Shown: one piece after another, positions 1-9,142 of the stretch | Layout: each line of letters starts with the position of its first letter | How positions within the stretch are numbered: the stretch's first letter is position 1 | NCBI RefSeq assembly: GCF_002354895.1 | Contig: NZ_CP023439.1 | Location: 992,001-1,056,000 of the forward strand | From: Thauera sp. K11 | Lineage (GTDB): Bacteria; Pseudomonadota; Gammaproteobacteria; Burkholderiales; Rhodocyclaceae | Reading direction: 5' to 3' | DNA length: 64,000 nucleotides | Notes under the pieces: model-generated | Databases searched by the model: none | Seen by the model: the letters and a program-made list of their open reading frames with translations, nothing else | Told to the model about the DNA's origin: nothing | Translations under genes and position numbers: made by a program

Positions 1-2807
1 ACGCGGTGGCTGCCGTCCGACCACTTGGGGCGCACGCCGATCAGCGCGAACGCCTGGGCGATGTCGTCGCCGCCGGTGCGCATGGTGGCGGTGCCCCACA
101 CCGACAGGCCGATGGCGCGCGGGTAGTCGCCGTGCTCCTGGACGTAGCGCTCGACCATGCGCGCGGCCGAGCGCTGGCCCAGTGTCCAGCTCGTCCGCGT
201 GGGCACGGCGCGGGTGTCGACCGAGTAGAAATTGCGTCCGGTGGGCAGCACGTCGGGGCGGCCGCGGGACGGCGCGCCGCTCGGGCCGGGCGGCACGAAG
301 CGCCCGGCGAGTCCGCGCATGAGCTGGTGCAGTTCCTGTTCGCCGCAGGCGTCCAGCCGCGGGCGCAGTTCGCCGTCGATGCGTTCCAGCACCGCGCGGG
401 TGTGTTCCCAGCGGATGCCGGCTGCCGGCAATCCGGCTTCCAGCACGTCGAGCGCGAGGAGTTCGAGGCGTTCGCGGGTGTCGCCGGCGTTGCGCCAGGG
501 GCTCGGGTCGACGGCCGCGAGCACTGCCGGGCGCGGTCCCTGCCAGGGCTGGCTCCAGTCGGCATCGAGCGGGTCGAAGTCCGCGCCCAGGGCGAGGTCG
601 GCGGCCAGTGCGCGGGTCAGGCCCTGGCTGGGGCCGCGGCCGTCGCCCACCGGGTGCCGGGCGAGCGCGAGCAGGGTGTCGCGGCGCAGGCGCCCCGCGG
701 GCGAGGTGCCGAAGACGTGCAGGCCGTCGCGGATCTGCGCTTCCTTGAGTTCGCACAGGTAGGCGTCGGTGCGGTTCAGCAGCAGTTGCTCTTCTTCGGC
801 GGTGGCGGGCGGCGCGAGGCCGAGGTCGCGGTGCAGGTCGTGGCGCAGGATGTGGTCGAGGATCTGCCGCCGCAGCAGTCCGGCGCGGTTCCCGTCCAGC
901 ATCAGCGCTTCGTAGTACTCGTCCACCTGGCGTTCGAGATCGCGCGTGGGGCCGTAGCTTTCGGCGCGCGTCAGCGGCGGCATCAGGTGGTCCACGATCA
1001 CCGCCTGGGCGCGGCGCTTGGCCTGCGTGCCTTCGCCGGGGTCGTTGACGATGAAGGGGTAGAGATGGGGCATGGGGCCGAACGCGAGGTCCGGCCAGCA
1101 TTCCCCGGACAGCGCCACGCTCTTGCCCGGCAGCCATTCGAGGTTGCCGTGCTTGCCGACATGCACGATGGCGTCGCAGCGCCACGCCTCGCGCAGCCAG
1201 CAGTAGAAGGCGAGGTAGTGGTGCGGCGGCACGAGGTCGGGGTCGTGGTAGCTCGCCAGCGGGTCGAGCTGGTAGCCGCGCGCGGGCTGGATGCCGACGA
1301 AGATCTGGCCGCAGCGCAGGCCGGCGAGCATGAAGCGGCCCTGGCGCAGCATCGGGTCGGCGTGCGGCTCGCCCCAGCGCGCGACGATGGCCTCGCGGCT
1401 GGCCGCCGGCAGGCGTGCGAAGAAGGCGAGGTAGTCGGCCAGCGCCAGGCTCTGGCGCGCGGGGCGCAGCGCCCAGTGCCCGGGATCGTTGGTGATGCCT
1501 TCCTTGAGCCGTTCCATCAGCGCGTCGCCGTGCGCGGGGATGTCGGCGACGGCGTAGCCTTCGGCGCGCAGGCGTTCGAGGATCGCGATCACCGAGGCCG
1601 GGGTGTCCAGCCCCACGCCGTTGCCGAGCCGGCCTTCGCGCGTGGGGTAGTTGGCGAGGATCAGCGCGAGGCGCTTGTCCGCCTCGGGCAGCGCCCGCAG
1701 CCGGCACCAGCGCCGCGCGAGTTCGGCGACGAACGCCATGCGGCCGGGCTCGGGGCGGTACTGCACGACGTCGCTCTGGGTGCGCTCGCAGTGGTGGTCG
1801 AGGCCCTTGAAGCTCACCGCGCGGGTGATGATGCGGCCGTCCACCTCGGGCAGCGCGATGTGCATGGCGATGTCGCGCGGCGCGAGGCCGTGGGCGTCGG
1901 CACGCCACGCCGCCTCGTTGCCGCCGGAGAGCACGAGCTGCAGCACGGGGATGTCGCCCGCGAGGGCGTGGTCGCCGGGCTCGTCGAGCGCCGATTGCGA
2001 GAAGGCGGTGGTGTTGAGGATGAGCGCGGCGTCGTGCGCGGCGGCGAGGCTGCGCACGGTGTCCACGCACAGCGTGTCCTTCAGCGAGGTGAGCGCGAGC
2101 GGCAGGGGGTTCATACCCTTGGCCAGCAGCACGTCGCACAGGTGGGCGAAGACCGCCGTGTTGCCGGCCTGCAGGTGGGCGCGGTAGAAGAGCAGCAGCA
2201 CGCAGGGGGCGTCCGCCAGCCAGTCCGCGCGCCAGGCAGCCACGGTGCCCAGATCGTGGCGCGGGTGGAACACCGCCACGCCGGGCAGCGGGCGCGGCGG
2301 TTCGGGTTCGCCGGGCAGGCCGAAGAAGTGCGCGCCGAGAAAGCGGTAGAAGTTGCGCGCGTTCGCCGGCCCGCCCTCGCGCAGGTAGCGCCACAGCGCG
2401 CGCGCGAGTTCGATCTCCACCGTGCCCTTCATGAGCAGGTTGAGGTCTTCGCCGGTGTCGCCGGAGAACATCGCCAGCGCGATGCCGCGCGCGCGGCAGA
2501 CCTCGCCCACGCGCTCGGTGCCGTAGGGCCAGTAGCTCTCGCCGCCGAGGTGGTCGATGATGACCACGCGGGCGTGTTGCAGCACGTCGTCGACGTAGAG
2601 GTCCACCGAGGCCGGCTGGCGCAGGTGCAGCAGGTTCGCCAGCCGTACCGAGGGGTAGTCCGCCGCGTCGGGGCAGGCGGCCGCGAGCAGCGCCAGCGTG
2701 GTGTCCGCGGCGCTGAGGATGACGATGTCGGCCGGCTCCTGCGCGATGCGGGTGACGACCGAATCGTCCTCGACGAATCCGCCCGGCTGGGCGGCGAGCA
2801 GGTGCAT
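1..2807 (-). CDS. cobN: Cobaltochelatase subunit CobN (3' end outside window)
   Basis: Large subunit of the ATP-dependent aerobic cobaltochelatase, which inserts cobalt into hydrogenobyrinic acid a,c-diamide in the cytoplasm. About 935 residues are in the window and the frame is still open at base 1; family members are usually 1250-1450 residues, so the C-terminal quarter to third is missing. The translation contains the family signatures HVGKHGNLEWLPGKS and PTGRNFYSVD. The ATG lies in a TGATG overlap with the cobW stop, implying translational coupling. No CobS/CobT or ChlI/ChlD-like partners are seen here. The Mg-chelatase H subunit is a paralogue, but the B12 operon context favours CobN. 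Confidence 0.93.
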   Translation of the reverse strand, partial: MHLLAAQPGGFVEDDSVVTRIAQEPADIVILSAADTTLALLAAACPDAADYPSVRLANLLHLRQPASVDLYVDDVLQHARVVIIDHLGGESYWPYGTERVGEVCRARGIALAMFSGDTGEDLNLLMKGTVEIELARALWRYLREGGPANARNFYRFLGAHFFGLPGEPEPPRPLPGVAVFHPRHDLGTVAAWRADWLADAPCVLLLFYRAHLQAGNTAVFAHLCDVLLAKGMNPLPLALTSLKDTLCVDTVRSLAAAHDAALILNTTAFSQSALDEPGDHALAGDIPVLQLVLSGGNEAAWRADAHGLAPRDIAMHIALPEVDGRIITRAVSFKGLDHHCERTQSDVVQYRPEPGRMAFVAELARRWCRLRALPEADKRLALILANYPTREGRLGNGVGLDTPASVIAILERLRAEGYAVADIPAHGDALMERLKEGITNDPGHWALRPARQSLALADYLAFFARLPAASREAIVARWGEPHADPMLRQGRFMLAGLRCGQIFVGIQPARGYQLDPLASYHDPDLVPPHHYLAFYCWLREAWRCDAIVHVGKHGNLEWLPGKSVALSGECWPDLAFGPMPHLYPFIVNDPGEGTQAKRRAQAVIVDHLMPPLTRAESYGPTRDLERQVDEYYEALMLDGNRAGLLRRQILDHILRHDLHRDLGLAPPATAEEEQLLLNRTDAYLCELKEAQIRDGLHVFGTSPAGRLRRDTLLALARHPVGDGRGPSQGLTRALAADLALGADFDPLDADWSQPWQGPRPAVLAAVDPSPWRNAGDTRERLELLALDVLEAGLPAAGIRWEHTRAVLERIDGELRPRLDACGEQELHQLMRGLAGRFVPPGPSGAPSRGRPDVLPTGRNFYSVDTRAVPTRTSWTLGQRSAARMVERYVQEHGDYPRAIGLSVWGTATMRTGGDDIAQAFALIGVRPKWSDGSHR

Positions 2808-3886
2808 CAGGCCGCCGCCCCGGCCAGGGCGGCGCCTTGCAGCGCGCTGGTGAGCGCTGCGGCGTCGAGATCCTCGCCGATCAGCACGAGATGGGTGCGG
2901 GGCGTCTCGTGGGCATGCCAGCGGCGGTCGAAGTAGCTGTCGAAGCGGCGGCCGACGCCATGCACCACCAGGCGCATCGGCTTGCCGGCGACGGCGACGA
3001 AGCCCTTGATGCGGTAGATGGCGTGGGCCTGGACGAGCCCGTGCAGGATGTCGAGCAGGCGCTCGCGGTCCACCGCCGGCAGATTCACCACCACCGAATG
3101 GAAGGCGTCGTGGTCGTGATCGTGCTCTTCGCCCTCTTCGTGGTCGTGGTGGCTGGCGCGCAGGTGGATGCCGTCTTCCGACGCGGCTTCGAGGCCGAGG
3201 ATCAGGTCCAGGTCGACACGGCCGTTGTCGCTCGCCACCACCTTCACCTCGGGCGGCAGTTCCTCGCGCACCAGGGCCTCGACCGCGGCACGCGCGCTTG
3301 CGTCGGCCAGGTCGGTCTTGGACAGCACGACGAGGTCGGCGGCCAGGAGCTGGTCCTCGAACAGTTCGTGCAGCGGCGATTCGTGGTCCAGGTTGGGATC
3401 GGCGCGGCGCTGGGCGTCCACCGCGCGCGGATCGGCGGCGAACTGGCCGGATGCGGCGGCGGGCACGTCGACCACGGTGATCACCGCATCCACCGTGCAG
3501 GCGGTCTTGATCTCCGGCCAGTTGAAGGCTTGCACCAGCGGCTTGGGCAAGGCGAGCCCGGAGGTTTCGATGAGGATGTGGTCGAGTTCGTCGCGGCGGG
3601 CGATGAGTTCGCGCATCACCGGGTAGAACGCCTCCTGCACGGTGCAGCACAGGCAGCCGTTGGCGAGTTCGTACAGCTCGCCGGCCTTCTCGCGGCCGTC
3701 TTCCTCGCAGCCGATGCCGCAGCCGCGCAGGATCTCGCCGTCGATGCCGAGTTCGCCGAATTCATTGACGATCACCGCGATGCGCCGGCCCTGCGCGTTG
3801 GCGAGGATGTGGCGCAGCAGCGTGGTCTTGCCGCTGCCGAGAAAGCCGGTGACGATGGTGGCGGGGATCTTCGGACGGGGGGACAT
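2807..3886 (-). CDS. cobW: CobW-family GTPase, metallochaperone
   Basis: G3E-family P-loop GTPase thought to deliver cobalt during aerobic B12 synthesis. Of about 359 residues, the P-loop GFLGSGKT is at 14-21 and the metal-binding CxCC motif (GCLCC) at about 77-81. A histidine/aspartate-rich stretch (HDHDHD) lies around 260-275, before the CobW C-terminal domain. An in-frame upstream extension exists, but the ATG at 3886 is preceded by GGAGAA at good spacing and begins the conserved sequence, so it was chosen. It sits between the DUF1636 gene and cobN in the riboswitch-controlled operon. A role in zinc handling is possible for this family, but context favours cobalt. Confidence 0.92.
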   Translation of the reverse strand: MSPRPKIPATIVTGFLGSGKTTLLRHILANAQGRRIAVIVNEFGELGIDGEILRGCGIGCEEDGREKAGELYELANGCLCCTVQEAFYPVMRELIARRDELDHILIETSGLALPKPLVQAFNWPEIKTACTVDAVITVVDVPAAASGQFAADPRAVDAQRRADPNLDHESPLHELFEDQLLAADLVVLSKTDLADASARAAVEALVREELPPEVKVVASDNGRVDLDLILGLEAASEDGIHLRASHHDHEEGEEHDHDHDAFHSVVVNLPAVDRERLLDILHGLVQAHAIYRIKGFVAVAGKPMRLVVHGVGRRFDSYFDRRWHAHETPRTHLVLIGEDLDAAALTSALQGAALAGAAA

Positions 3887-3906
3887 GGGGTTCTCCGGGT
3901 GGTCGG

Positions 3907-4281
3907 TTACAGGCTGCCGCCCGGTGGCGGCAGGCGCGCGATGAAATGGCCCCTGACGCCTTCGGGCCACTGCTTGTACGGCACCACGCCGGTGTCCGAA
4001 GCCTGGTAGCGGGCGACGTAGTCGAGCAGCGCGTCGGCGGCGTCATCGTCGGCGGCGAAATCGCCCAGCACGTAGGCGTACTTGCCGGGTGCGCGCAGGG
4101 CCGCGGTGCAGTGGCGCTTGCAGGCCATCAGGCAGGCGGTGCGTTCCAGGCGCAGTGCGGGGGCGCCGCGCTCGGCGATGCGCGCCTCGATGCGCCGGGC
4201 GAAGCGTTCGCCGGGGCGCTCGGCCTCGGGGGCCGCCGGGTCGTAGCCGCAGGTGGAACACAGGGTGAGGGTGGCATGCAT
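3907..4281 (-). CDS. DUF1636 family metal-binding-like protein
   Basis: Small protein of 124 residues with cysteines suited to metal or iron-sulfur binding: an N-terminal CSTCG at about 8-12 and CLMACKRHC at about 50-58. This matches the DUF1636 family, which often neighbours cobalamin genes and whose biochemical role is not known to me. The ATG overlaps the stop of the upstream ABC ATPase gene (ATGA), so it is translated within the B12 operon. Association with cobalt or B12 metabolism is inferred only from context. The fold resembles thioredoxin-like 2Fe-2S proteins by cysteine spacing, but this is speculative. Confidence 0.75.
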   Translation of the reverse strand: MHATLTLCSTCGYDPAAPEAERPGERFARRIEARIAERGAPALRLERTACLMACKRHCTAALRAPGKYAYVLGDFAADDDAADALLDYVARYQASDTGVVPYKQWPEGVRGHFIARLPPPGGSL

Positions 4282-5069
4282 CAGGACGTCTCCGCCTGCA
4301 GGGCCGGCTCGGGGCGGCAGCGCCAGGGCACGACGTAGGTCTCGGCCTCGTGCTCGCCGTGCATCGCCTGTACCCGGTAGACGCGCTGCAGGTTGGCCGG
4401 GGTGAGCACGCTGCGCGGTGTTCCGCAGGCCACCGCGCGGCCCCGGTGCATCAGCAGCACGCGGTCGCAGAAGCGGCTGGCGAGAGTGAGGTCGTGCAGC
4501 ACCACGACGATGCTGCGGCCGAGCGCGCACTGGCGGCGCAGCAGTTCCATGACGCTCAACTGGTGGTAGGGATCGAGCGCGGCGACGGGTTCGTCGGCGA
4601 GCAGCAGCGGCGCTTCCACCGCGAGCGCGCGGGCGAGCCGCGCCCGCGCACGCTCGCCGCCGGAGAGCTGGTCGAGCCGGCGGCTGGCGAGCGCATCGAG
4701 ATGCATGTGGGCGAGAGCGGCATCGACGGCCGCGCGGTTCGCGGCGTCCTTGCGGCCGTGCGGCAGGCGGCCGAGGGCGACGAAGTCGCGCACGGTGAGC
4801 GGCCAGGCGGCGTTGTCGCCCTGGGCGAGGTAGGCCAGGCGCGTGGCGCGCACGGCGGGCGGCAGCGCGTCGAGGGCGACGCCGTCGAGCAGCGTGCGGC
4901 CTTCGTGCGGCGCGAGCTGGGCGATCGCGCGCAGCAGGCTGCTCTTGCCCGCGCCATTCGGGCCGATGAGGCAGAAAAGCTCGCCGCGGGCGACGCGGAC
5001 CGAAACGTCGGCGACCAGCACCGCGCCGCCGCGGCGCACCGTGAGCGAGACGGCGTCGAGCAGGGTCAT
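4281..5069 (-). CDS. btuD: Cobalamin ABC transporter ATP-binding protein
   Basis: ATPase of a BtuCDF-type importer for vitamin B12 or related corrinoids, acting on the cytoplasmic face of the inner membrane. About 262 residues with Walker A (GPNGAGKS), signature LSGGERAR, Walker B (LLLADEP) and a following H-loop (VLHD). The start overlaps the permease stop by four bases (ATGA), and its own stop overlaps the next ATG the same way, so the operon is tightly coupled. FecE-like iron-siderophore ATPases look similar; the cobalamin assignment rests on the riboswitch and the cobO/cobW/cobN neighbours. Confidence 0.88.
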   Translation of the reverse strand: MTLLDAVSLTVRRGGAVLVADVSVRVARGELFCLIGPNGAGKSSLLRAIAQLAPHEGRTLLDGVALDALPPAVRATRLAYLAQGDNAAWPLTVRDFVALGRLPHGRKDAANRAAVDAALAHMHLDALASRRLDQLSGGERARARLARALAVEAPLLLADEPVAALDPYHQLSVMELLRRQCALGRSIVVVLHDLTLASRFCDRVLLMHRGRAVACGTPRSVLTPANLQRVYRVQAMHGEHEAETYVVPWRCRPEPALQAETS

Positions 5070-6079
5070 GCGGCACTCCCCAGCCGTTCGCGCAGTACCA
5101 GCGCAAGGAAGAAGGGCGCGCCGATCAGCGCGGTGACCACGCCCAGCATCAGCTCGTGACTGCCGCTGACCAGGCGCAGCACCACGTCTGCGCCGAGCAG
5201 CAGCAGCGCGCCGCCGAAGGCGCTGGCCACCAGCAGGCGCGACGGGTGATAGTCGACCGCGCGGCGCAGCATGTGCGGCACGACCAGGCCGACGAAGCCG
5301 ATCGCGCCGGTCACCGCGACGCTGGCGCCCACGCACAGCGCCGTGCCGAGCACCACGCGGGCGCGCAGCCGGGGAAGATTCACCCCCAGGCTCGCGGCCT
5401 CGTCCTCGCCCAGCGTGAGGGCGTCGAGCTGGCGCCCGCAGGACAGCAGCAGCGCCAGGCCGGCGAGCACGAAGGGCAGGCACAGGCGGATGTCGTCGAA
5501 GCTGCGGTCGGCCAGCGAGCCCAGCAGCCACAGCACGATGTCCTGCACGTCGGTGGGCGTGGGCGCGAGGTTGATCGCGAGCGAGGTGAGCGCGGCGGCG
5601 AGCGACGACAGGGCGATGCCGGCGAGGATCAGCGTGAGGTTGCCGGCGCCGCGGCGGGCGACGAGGTAGAGCACCAGCGTGGCGAGCGCCGCGCAGCCCA
5701 TGGCGGCCACCGGCAGCAGCCACAGGCTGACCGCGGCGAGGCCGAAATACAGGCACAGCACCGCGCCCAGGCTGGCGCTCGCGCTCACGCCGAGCAGGCC
5801 GGGCTCGGCCAGCGGATTGCGCAGCAGGCCCTGCAGCGCGGCCCCGGCCATGCCCAGCGAGGCGCCGACGAGGATGGCGAGCAGCACGCGCGGCAGGCGG
5901 ATATCGGTGACGATGGTGTGCCGGCGCTGCAGCAGTTCGCTGGTGGCCGCATCGCCGGCGGGCAGCAGCGCGCCGGCGACGTCGGCGAGGCCGAGCGGCA
6001 CCGGGCCGATCGCGAGCGAGACCAGCGCGAGCAGCGTCAGCGCGGCGGGCAGCAGGGCGTTGAGCGTAAGGTGTCTCAC
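5066..6079 (-). CDS. btuC: Cobalamin ABC transporter permease
   Basis: Polytopic inner-membrane permease of the FecCD/BtuC family, 337 residues, with many hydrophobic segments (starting at about residues 8-30) and the family-typical GxxLGxxGAxLQGLLRNPLAEPGLLG region near 85-110. It forms the translocation channel with BtuD and receives substrate from BtuF. It overlaps btuD by four bases and follows btuF by about 100 bases. Family members also carry iron siderophores; the B12 riboswitch upstream makes corrinoid uptake the better call. Confidence 0.88.
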   Translation of the reverse strand: MRHLTLNALLPAALTLLALVSLAIGPVPLGLADVAGALLPAGDAATSELLQRRHTIVTDIRLPRVLLAILVGASLGMAGAALQGLLRNPLAEPGLLGVSASASLGAVLCLYFGLAAVSLWLLPVAAMGCAALATLVLYLVARRGAGNLTLILAGIALSSLAAALTSLAINLAPTPTDVQDIVLWLLGSLADRSFDDIRLCLPFVLAGLALLLSCGRQLDALTLGEDEAASLGVNLPRLRARVVLGTALCVGASVAVTGAIGFVGLVVPHMLRRAVDYHPSRLLVASAFGGALLLLGADVVLRLVSGSHELMLGVVTALIGAPFFLALVLRERLGSAA

Positions 6080-6179
6080 CGGACCAAGCTCCTGTCGCTG
6101 CGCGACGCAATGCTTCGCGCTGCCCGGGCAGGCTGGCCGTGAGGAACGAGCCCTGCTTCGGGCGGCCGTGCAGCGGCGC

Positions 6180-7037
6180 TCATCGCCGCGTCTCCGGTGG
6201 CGGCAGGCGGCGCAGGCCGGCGGCGAGTTCTTCGGCCGCCTCCACGAGCTGCCAGTTGCTGCAGCCCCAGTCGTTGTGGCTCAGCGACAGCAGCGGACGC
6301 GAGGCGGCGATGGCGCGCATCTGCGGATGGCGGCTGAAGCCGGCGCGGGCATAGGTGGTGTCGTGCACCATGTGGCTGGTGACGATGAGTTCGGGCGGGG
6401 CCGCCACCACGTCCTCGAGCGAGGCGCGGCCCCAGCCGCTGCGGCCGGTCTCGGCGGCGTGGTTGCGCAGGCCGGCGGCCTGGAGCACGGCGTTCACATG
6501 CGTCCCGGCGCCGGCGGTGCCGCCGTTCGGGCGCAGGTAGAGGGCTTGCGCAGCCGGCGTGTCGCGCCGCAGCACGGCAAGGCGGGCCTGGACTTCGGCG
6601 ACCAGCGCCGCGGCGGCCTCGGCGCGGCCGATCCGGGCGCCGATCCTGCGCGTGCTGTCGAAGATGCCCGTCCAGTCGTCGGGAAAGGGCACGGTGACGA
6701 TCTCGATGCCGTGGCGCCCGAACAGCGCCGCCTGGTGGTGCGCCTGCCAGCGCCGCGAGGCGAGCACGATGTCCGGCCGCGCGGCGATGACTTCCTCCGC
6801 GCTGCCGGTATTGGAGGCAAAGCGCGCCGCGCGGGCGGCGAGCGACGAACGCGCCGGGTCCTGGCTTTTCGCCGACACCGACACGATCTGCGCCGGATCG
6901 GCGAGCGAGAGCAGCAGCACGTCGGCGCACAGGTTGGTCGACATCACCCGTGGCAGCGGGGCGGCGGCGTCCGCCGGGAGCGATGCGGCGGCGAGCAGGG
7001 ATGCCGCGAGCGGGAGCATGGCGAACCGGCGGCGCAT
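6180..7037 (-). CDS. btuF: Periplasmic cobalamin-binding protein
   Basis: Substrate-binding protein of the B12 importer, 285 residues. The N-terminus (MRRRFAMLPLAASLLAAASL then PADAAA) is a typical signal peptide, so the mature protein should be periplasmic. Two alpha/beta lobes are expected: family-like segments MSTNLCADVLLLSLAD near residue 31 and a type III SBP pattern with an AAxPELIVTS segment near 205. The start overlaps the cobO stop (ATGA). Together with btuC and btuD it forms a complete BtuFCD set. Specificity for cobalamin rather than another chelate is inferred from the operon. Confidence 0.85.
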   Translation of the reverse strand: MRRRFAMLPLAASLLAAASLPADAAAPLPRVMSTNLCADVLLLSLADPAQIVSVSAKSQDPARSSLAARAARFASNTGSAEEVIAARPDIVLASRRWQAHHQAALFGRHGIEIVTVPFPDDWTGIFDSTRRIGARIGRAEAAAALVAEVQARLAVLRRDTPAAQALYLRPNGGTAGAGTHVNAVLQAAGLRNHAAETGRSGWGRASLEDVVAAPPELIVTSHMVHDTTYARAGFSRHPQMRAIAASRPLLSLSHNDWGCSNWQLVEAAEELAAGLRRLPPPETRR

Positions 7038-7648
7038 CAGAAGTCGATGCCGGGCTGTGCCTTCACACCGGCCTTGAAGGCGTGCTTGCAGTCGGCGATC
7101 TCGCTCACGGTGTCGGCGAGTTCCACCAGCTCGGGCTTCGCCGCGCGGCCGGTGACGATCACCGTCTGCATCGGCGGGCGGCTGCGGATCGCCTCCACCA
7201 CCGCGGCGGTGTCGAGGTAGCGGTACTTGAGCATGTAGGTGAGTTCGTCGAGCAGCACCAGGTCGACCGCGGGGTCGCGCAGCAGGCGCGCGGCCTGCGC
7301 CCACGCCTCGTCGGCGGCGCGCTTGTCGGCGTCCCAGTCCTGGGTGTTCCAGGTGAAGCCGGTGGCCATGGCGTGGTATTGCACCGCGGCAGCGGCGGAG
7401 CTCTGCTGCAGAAAGGTGACCTCGCCGGTGGCCTGCGTGCCCTTGATGAACTGCACCACGCCGGCCCGCCGGCCGTGGCCGAGCGCGCGGTACAGGGTGC
7501 CGAAGGCCGAGGTGGTCTTGCCCTTGCCGTTGCCGGTGATGAGGATGACGATGCCCCGCTCTTCGCGGGCACGTTCGATGGCCGCATCCACGACTTCCTT
7601 CTTGCGCTGCATGCGTGCGTTGTGGCTCAGCTTCTTGTCCTCGTCCAT
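7037..7648 (-). CDS. cobO: Cob(I)yrinic acid a,c-diamide adenosyltransferase
   Basis: CobA/CobO/BtuR-type corrinoid adenosyltransferase, which attaches the 5'-deoxyadenosyl group from ATP to Co(I) corrinoids. The 203-residue protein has the P-loop GNGKGKTT at about 39-46 and the family motifs QFIKG, DLVLLDELTY and VIVTGR. An in-frame extension to 7789 exists, but the ATG at 7648 follows GAGGAG by eight bases and fits the family's length, so it was chosen. It is the first gene after the cobalamin riboswitch and leads the operon. Confidence 0.93.
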   Translation of the reverse strand: MDEDKKLSHNARMQRKKEVVDAAIERAREERGIVILITGNGKGKTTSAFGTLYRALGHGRRAGVVQFIKGTQATGEVTFLQQSSAAAAVQYHAMATGFTWNTQDWDADKRAADEAWAQAARLLRDPAVDLVLLDELTYMLKYRYLDTAAVVEAIRSRPPMQTVIVTGRAAKPELVELADTVSEIADCKHAFKAGVKAQPGIDF

Positions 7649-7804
7649 GCCGCGGGCTCCTCGATGGGTATGCCGGCGCCACGGTGCGGGGATTGCTGCT
7701 GGCGTGCGCCCGTTGCGGCGCACAGTCTGCGTTGCGGCTGAATCGAGGCTGGGTGAGGTACCCGCAGGACCAGTCGGCAACCAGCCCACACCCCGGGGCG
7801 CTCA

Positions 7805-7985
7805 CCTGTGTAGTCGAACGGGTCGGTCTTCTGGCTCGCCGTCGTCCGGTCGCCGTCGCCTTCCCGGGGAGCATTCCCAGTGGTCTCATTGACGGCGCCG
7901 TCGGGCTTACAGCAGCGGGGGCTGCGCCGGGATGGCGGGCGTCTGGAACGCCTGCGTCACCGGACTTCCCGTTTCACCCCGGGCA
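7805..7985 (-). promoter_or_regulatory. Cobalamin riboswitch (B12 element)
   Basis: Reading the minus strand, the element opens with GGGGTGAAACGGGAAG (7980-7965). It continues with a CCACTGGGAA segment near 7885-7872 and ends with the B12 box AGCCAGAAGACCGACC (7836-7821). These three conserved blocks occur in the right order and spacing for the AdoCbl riboswitch. It lies in the leader of cobO-btuFCD-DUF1636-cobW-cobN, so adenosylcobalamin binding should lower expression of uptake and synthesis genes. Exact boundaries were not folded and are approximate. No clear intrinsic terminator was seen between it and cobO, so translational control is more likely. Confidence 0.9.
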
Positions 7986-8022
7986 CGGACGTGCGGCGGG
8001 GCTCCCGATCGATGCTGGCCGA

Positions 8023-8052
8023 ACTATACGCCCGGGCGGGATAGGCCGGCAA
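8023..8052 (-). promoter_or_regulatory. Sigma70-like promoter of the B12 operon
   Basis: On the minus strand TTGCCG (8052-8047) and TATAGT (8028-8023) are separated by 18 bases, a reasonable sigma70 match. Transcription would start near 8016, about 35 bases before the first conserved block of the riboswitch. The rest of 7649-8210 holds no gene that I can support. Confidence 0.55.
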
Positions 8053-8210
8053 TGCGGCCGCTTCCGGCAGTGGCCGGGTACGTCGCCCCGACGGTGGCGA
8101 GCCGCCCGGCTATCCGCTAGAGTCCTGTCCACTTTCCCGGCATGGGCACGTCGTGCATCGATGGCGCCGCCCGCCGCCAGGCCGTACAACGCATCGATAG
8201 GTGACAGACG

Positions 8211-9065
8211 ATGGAAATCAGGAAGGTCGGAGTCGTAGGGGCAGGCACGATGGGCAGCGGCATCACCCAGGCGTGCGCGGTCGCGGGTCTCGATGTCGTC
8301 ATGATGGACATCGCCGCAGCCCAGGTGGAGCGCGGCATGGCGACCATCGCCGGCAGCATGGACCGCCTGATCAAGCGCGAGAAGATCACCGAGGCCGACA
8401 AGGCCACGACGCTGGCCCGGATCACGACCACCACGACGCTGCAGGACCTCGCCGCCTGCGACCTGGTGATCGAGGCCGCCAGCGAGAACGTCGATCTCAA
8501 GCTGAAGGTGTTCGCCGACCTGGACGCGATCCTCGGCCCGGATGCGATCATCGCCAGCAACACTTCGTCGATCTCCATCACCCTGCTGGCCGCGGGCACG
8601 AAGCGCCCCGAGCAGGTCATCGGCATGCACTTCTTCAACCCGGTGCCGATCATGGCCCTGGTCGAGATCATCTGCGGCCTGCAGACGTCGGCGGGCACCT
8701 TCAGCGCGGTCGAAGACCTCGCCAAGGCGATCGGCAAGACGCCGGTGAAGGTCAAGAACAGCCCGGGCTTCGTCGTCAACCGCATGCTGTGCCCGATGAT
8801 CAACGAGGCGATCTTCACCTTCGCCGAGGGGCTGGCGACGGCCGACCAGATCGACGAAGCCATGAAGCTGGGCTGCAACCACCCCATCGGACCGCTGGCG
8901 CTGTGCGACCTGATCGGCCTCGACGTGGAACTGGCGGTGATGCAGGTGCTGTACGAGGGCACCAAGGACCCGAAGTACCGTCCCGCCCCGCTGCTGGTGG
9001 AAATGGTCGAAGCCGGCTATCTCGGCCGCAAGACGGGCAAGGGCTTCTACACCTATACGAAGTGA
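8211..9065 (+). CDS. hbd: 3-hydroxybutyryl-CoA dehydrogenase
   Basis: NAD(P)-dependent oxidation of (S)-3-hydroxybutyryl-CoA to acetoacetyl-CoA (or the reverse), a cytoplasmic enzyme of beta-oxidation and butanoate metabolism. The 284-residue protein starts with the dinucleotide-binding [11 protein letters not shown] (7-17) and carries SNTSSI and the catalytic-histidine region [10 protein letters not shown] near 138. The C-terminal helical domain (GFVVNR, then GLDVELAVM) is complete. Length matches the stand-alone family. It stands alone, divergent from the B12 operon and convergent with rho across a hairpin terminator. A PaaH-like role in aromatic degradation is possible but unsupported by neighbours. 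Confidence 0.9.
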   Translation: MEIRKVGVVGAGTMGSGITQACAVAGLDVVMMDIAAAQVERGMATIAGSMDRLIKREKITEADKATTLARITTTTTLQDLAACDLVIEAASENVDLKLKVFADLDAILGPDAIIASNTSSISITLLAAGTKRPEQVIGMHFFNPVPIMALVEIICGLQTSAGTFSAVEDLAKAIGKTPVKVKNSPGFVVNRMLCPMINEAIFTFAEGLATADQIDEAMKLGCNHPIGPLALCDLIGLDVELAVMQVLYEGTKDPKYRPAPLLVEMVEAGYLGRKTGKGFYTYTK

Positions 9066-9096
9066 GCGCCGGGCGCCGCACGGCGCCGGCGGAATG

Positions 9097-9126
9097 AAAA
9101 AAAGCCACCTCGCGGTGGCTTTTTTC
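9097..9126. terminator. Bidirectional intrinsic terminator
   Basis: AAAAAAGCCACC-TCGC-GGTGGCTTTTTT forms a near-perfect stem flanked by A and T runs on either side. It sits between the convergent hbd and rho genes and can terminate both. Confidence 0.88.
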
Positions 9127-9142
9127 TTGCCGGCTGGCCGGT

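Noticed and set aside
6..2936. Long plus-strand open frame of 976 codons
   Set aside because: It is antisense to cobN, whose conserved motifs are on the minus strand. Long antisense frames are expected at this GC content.
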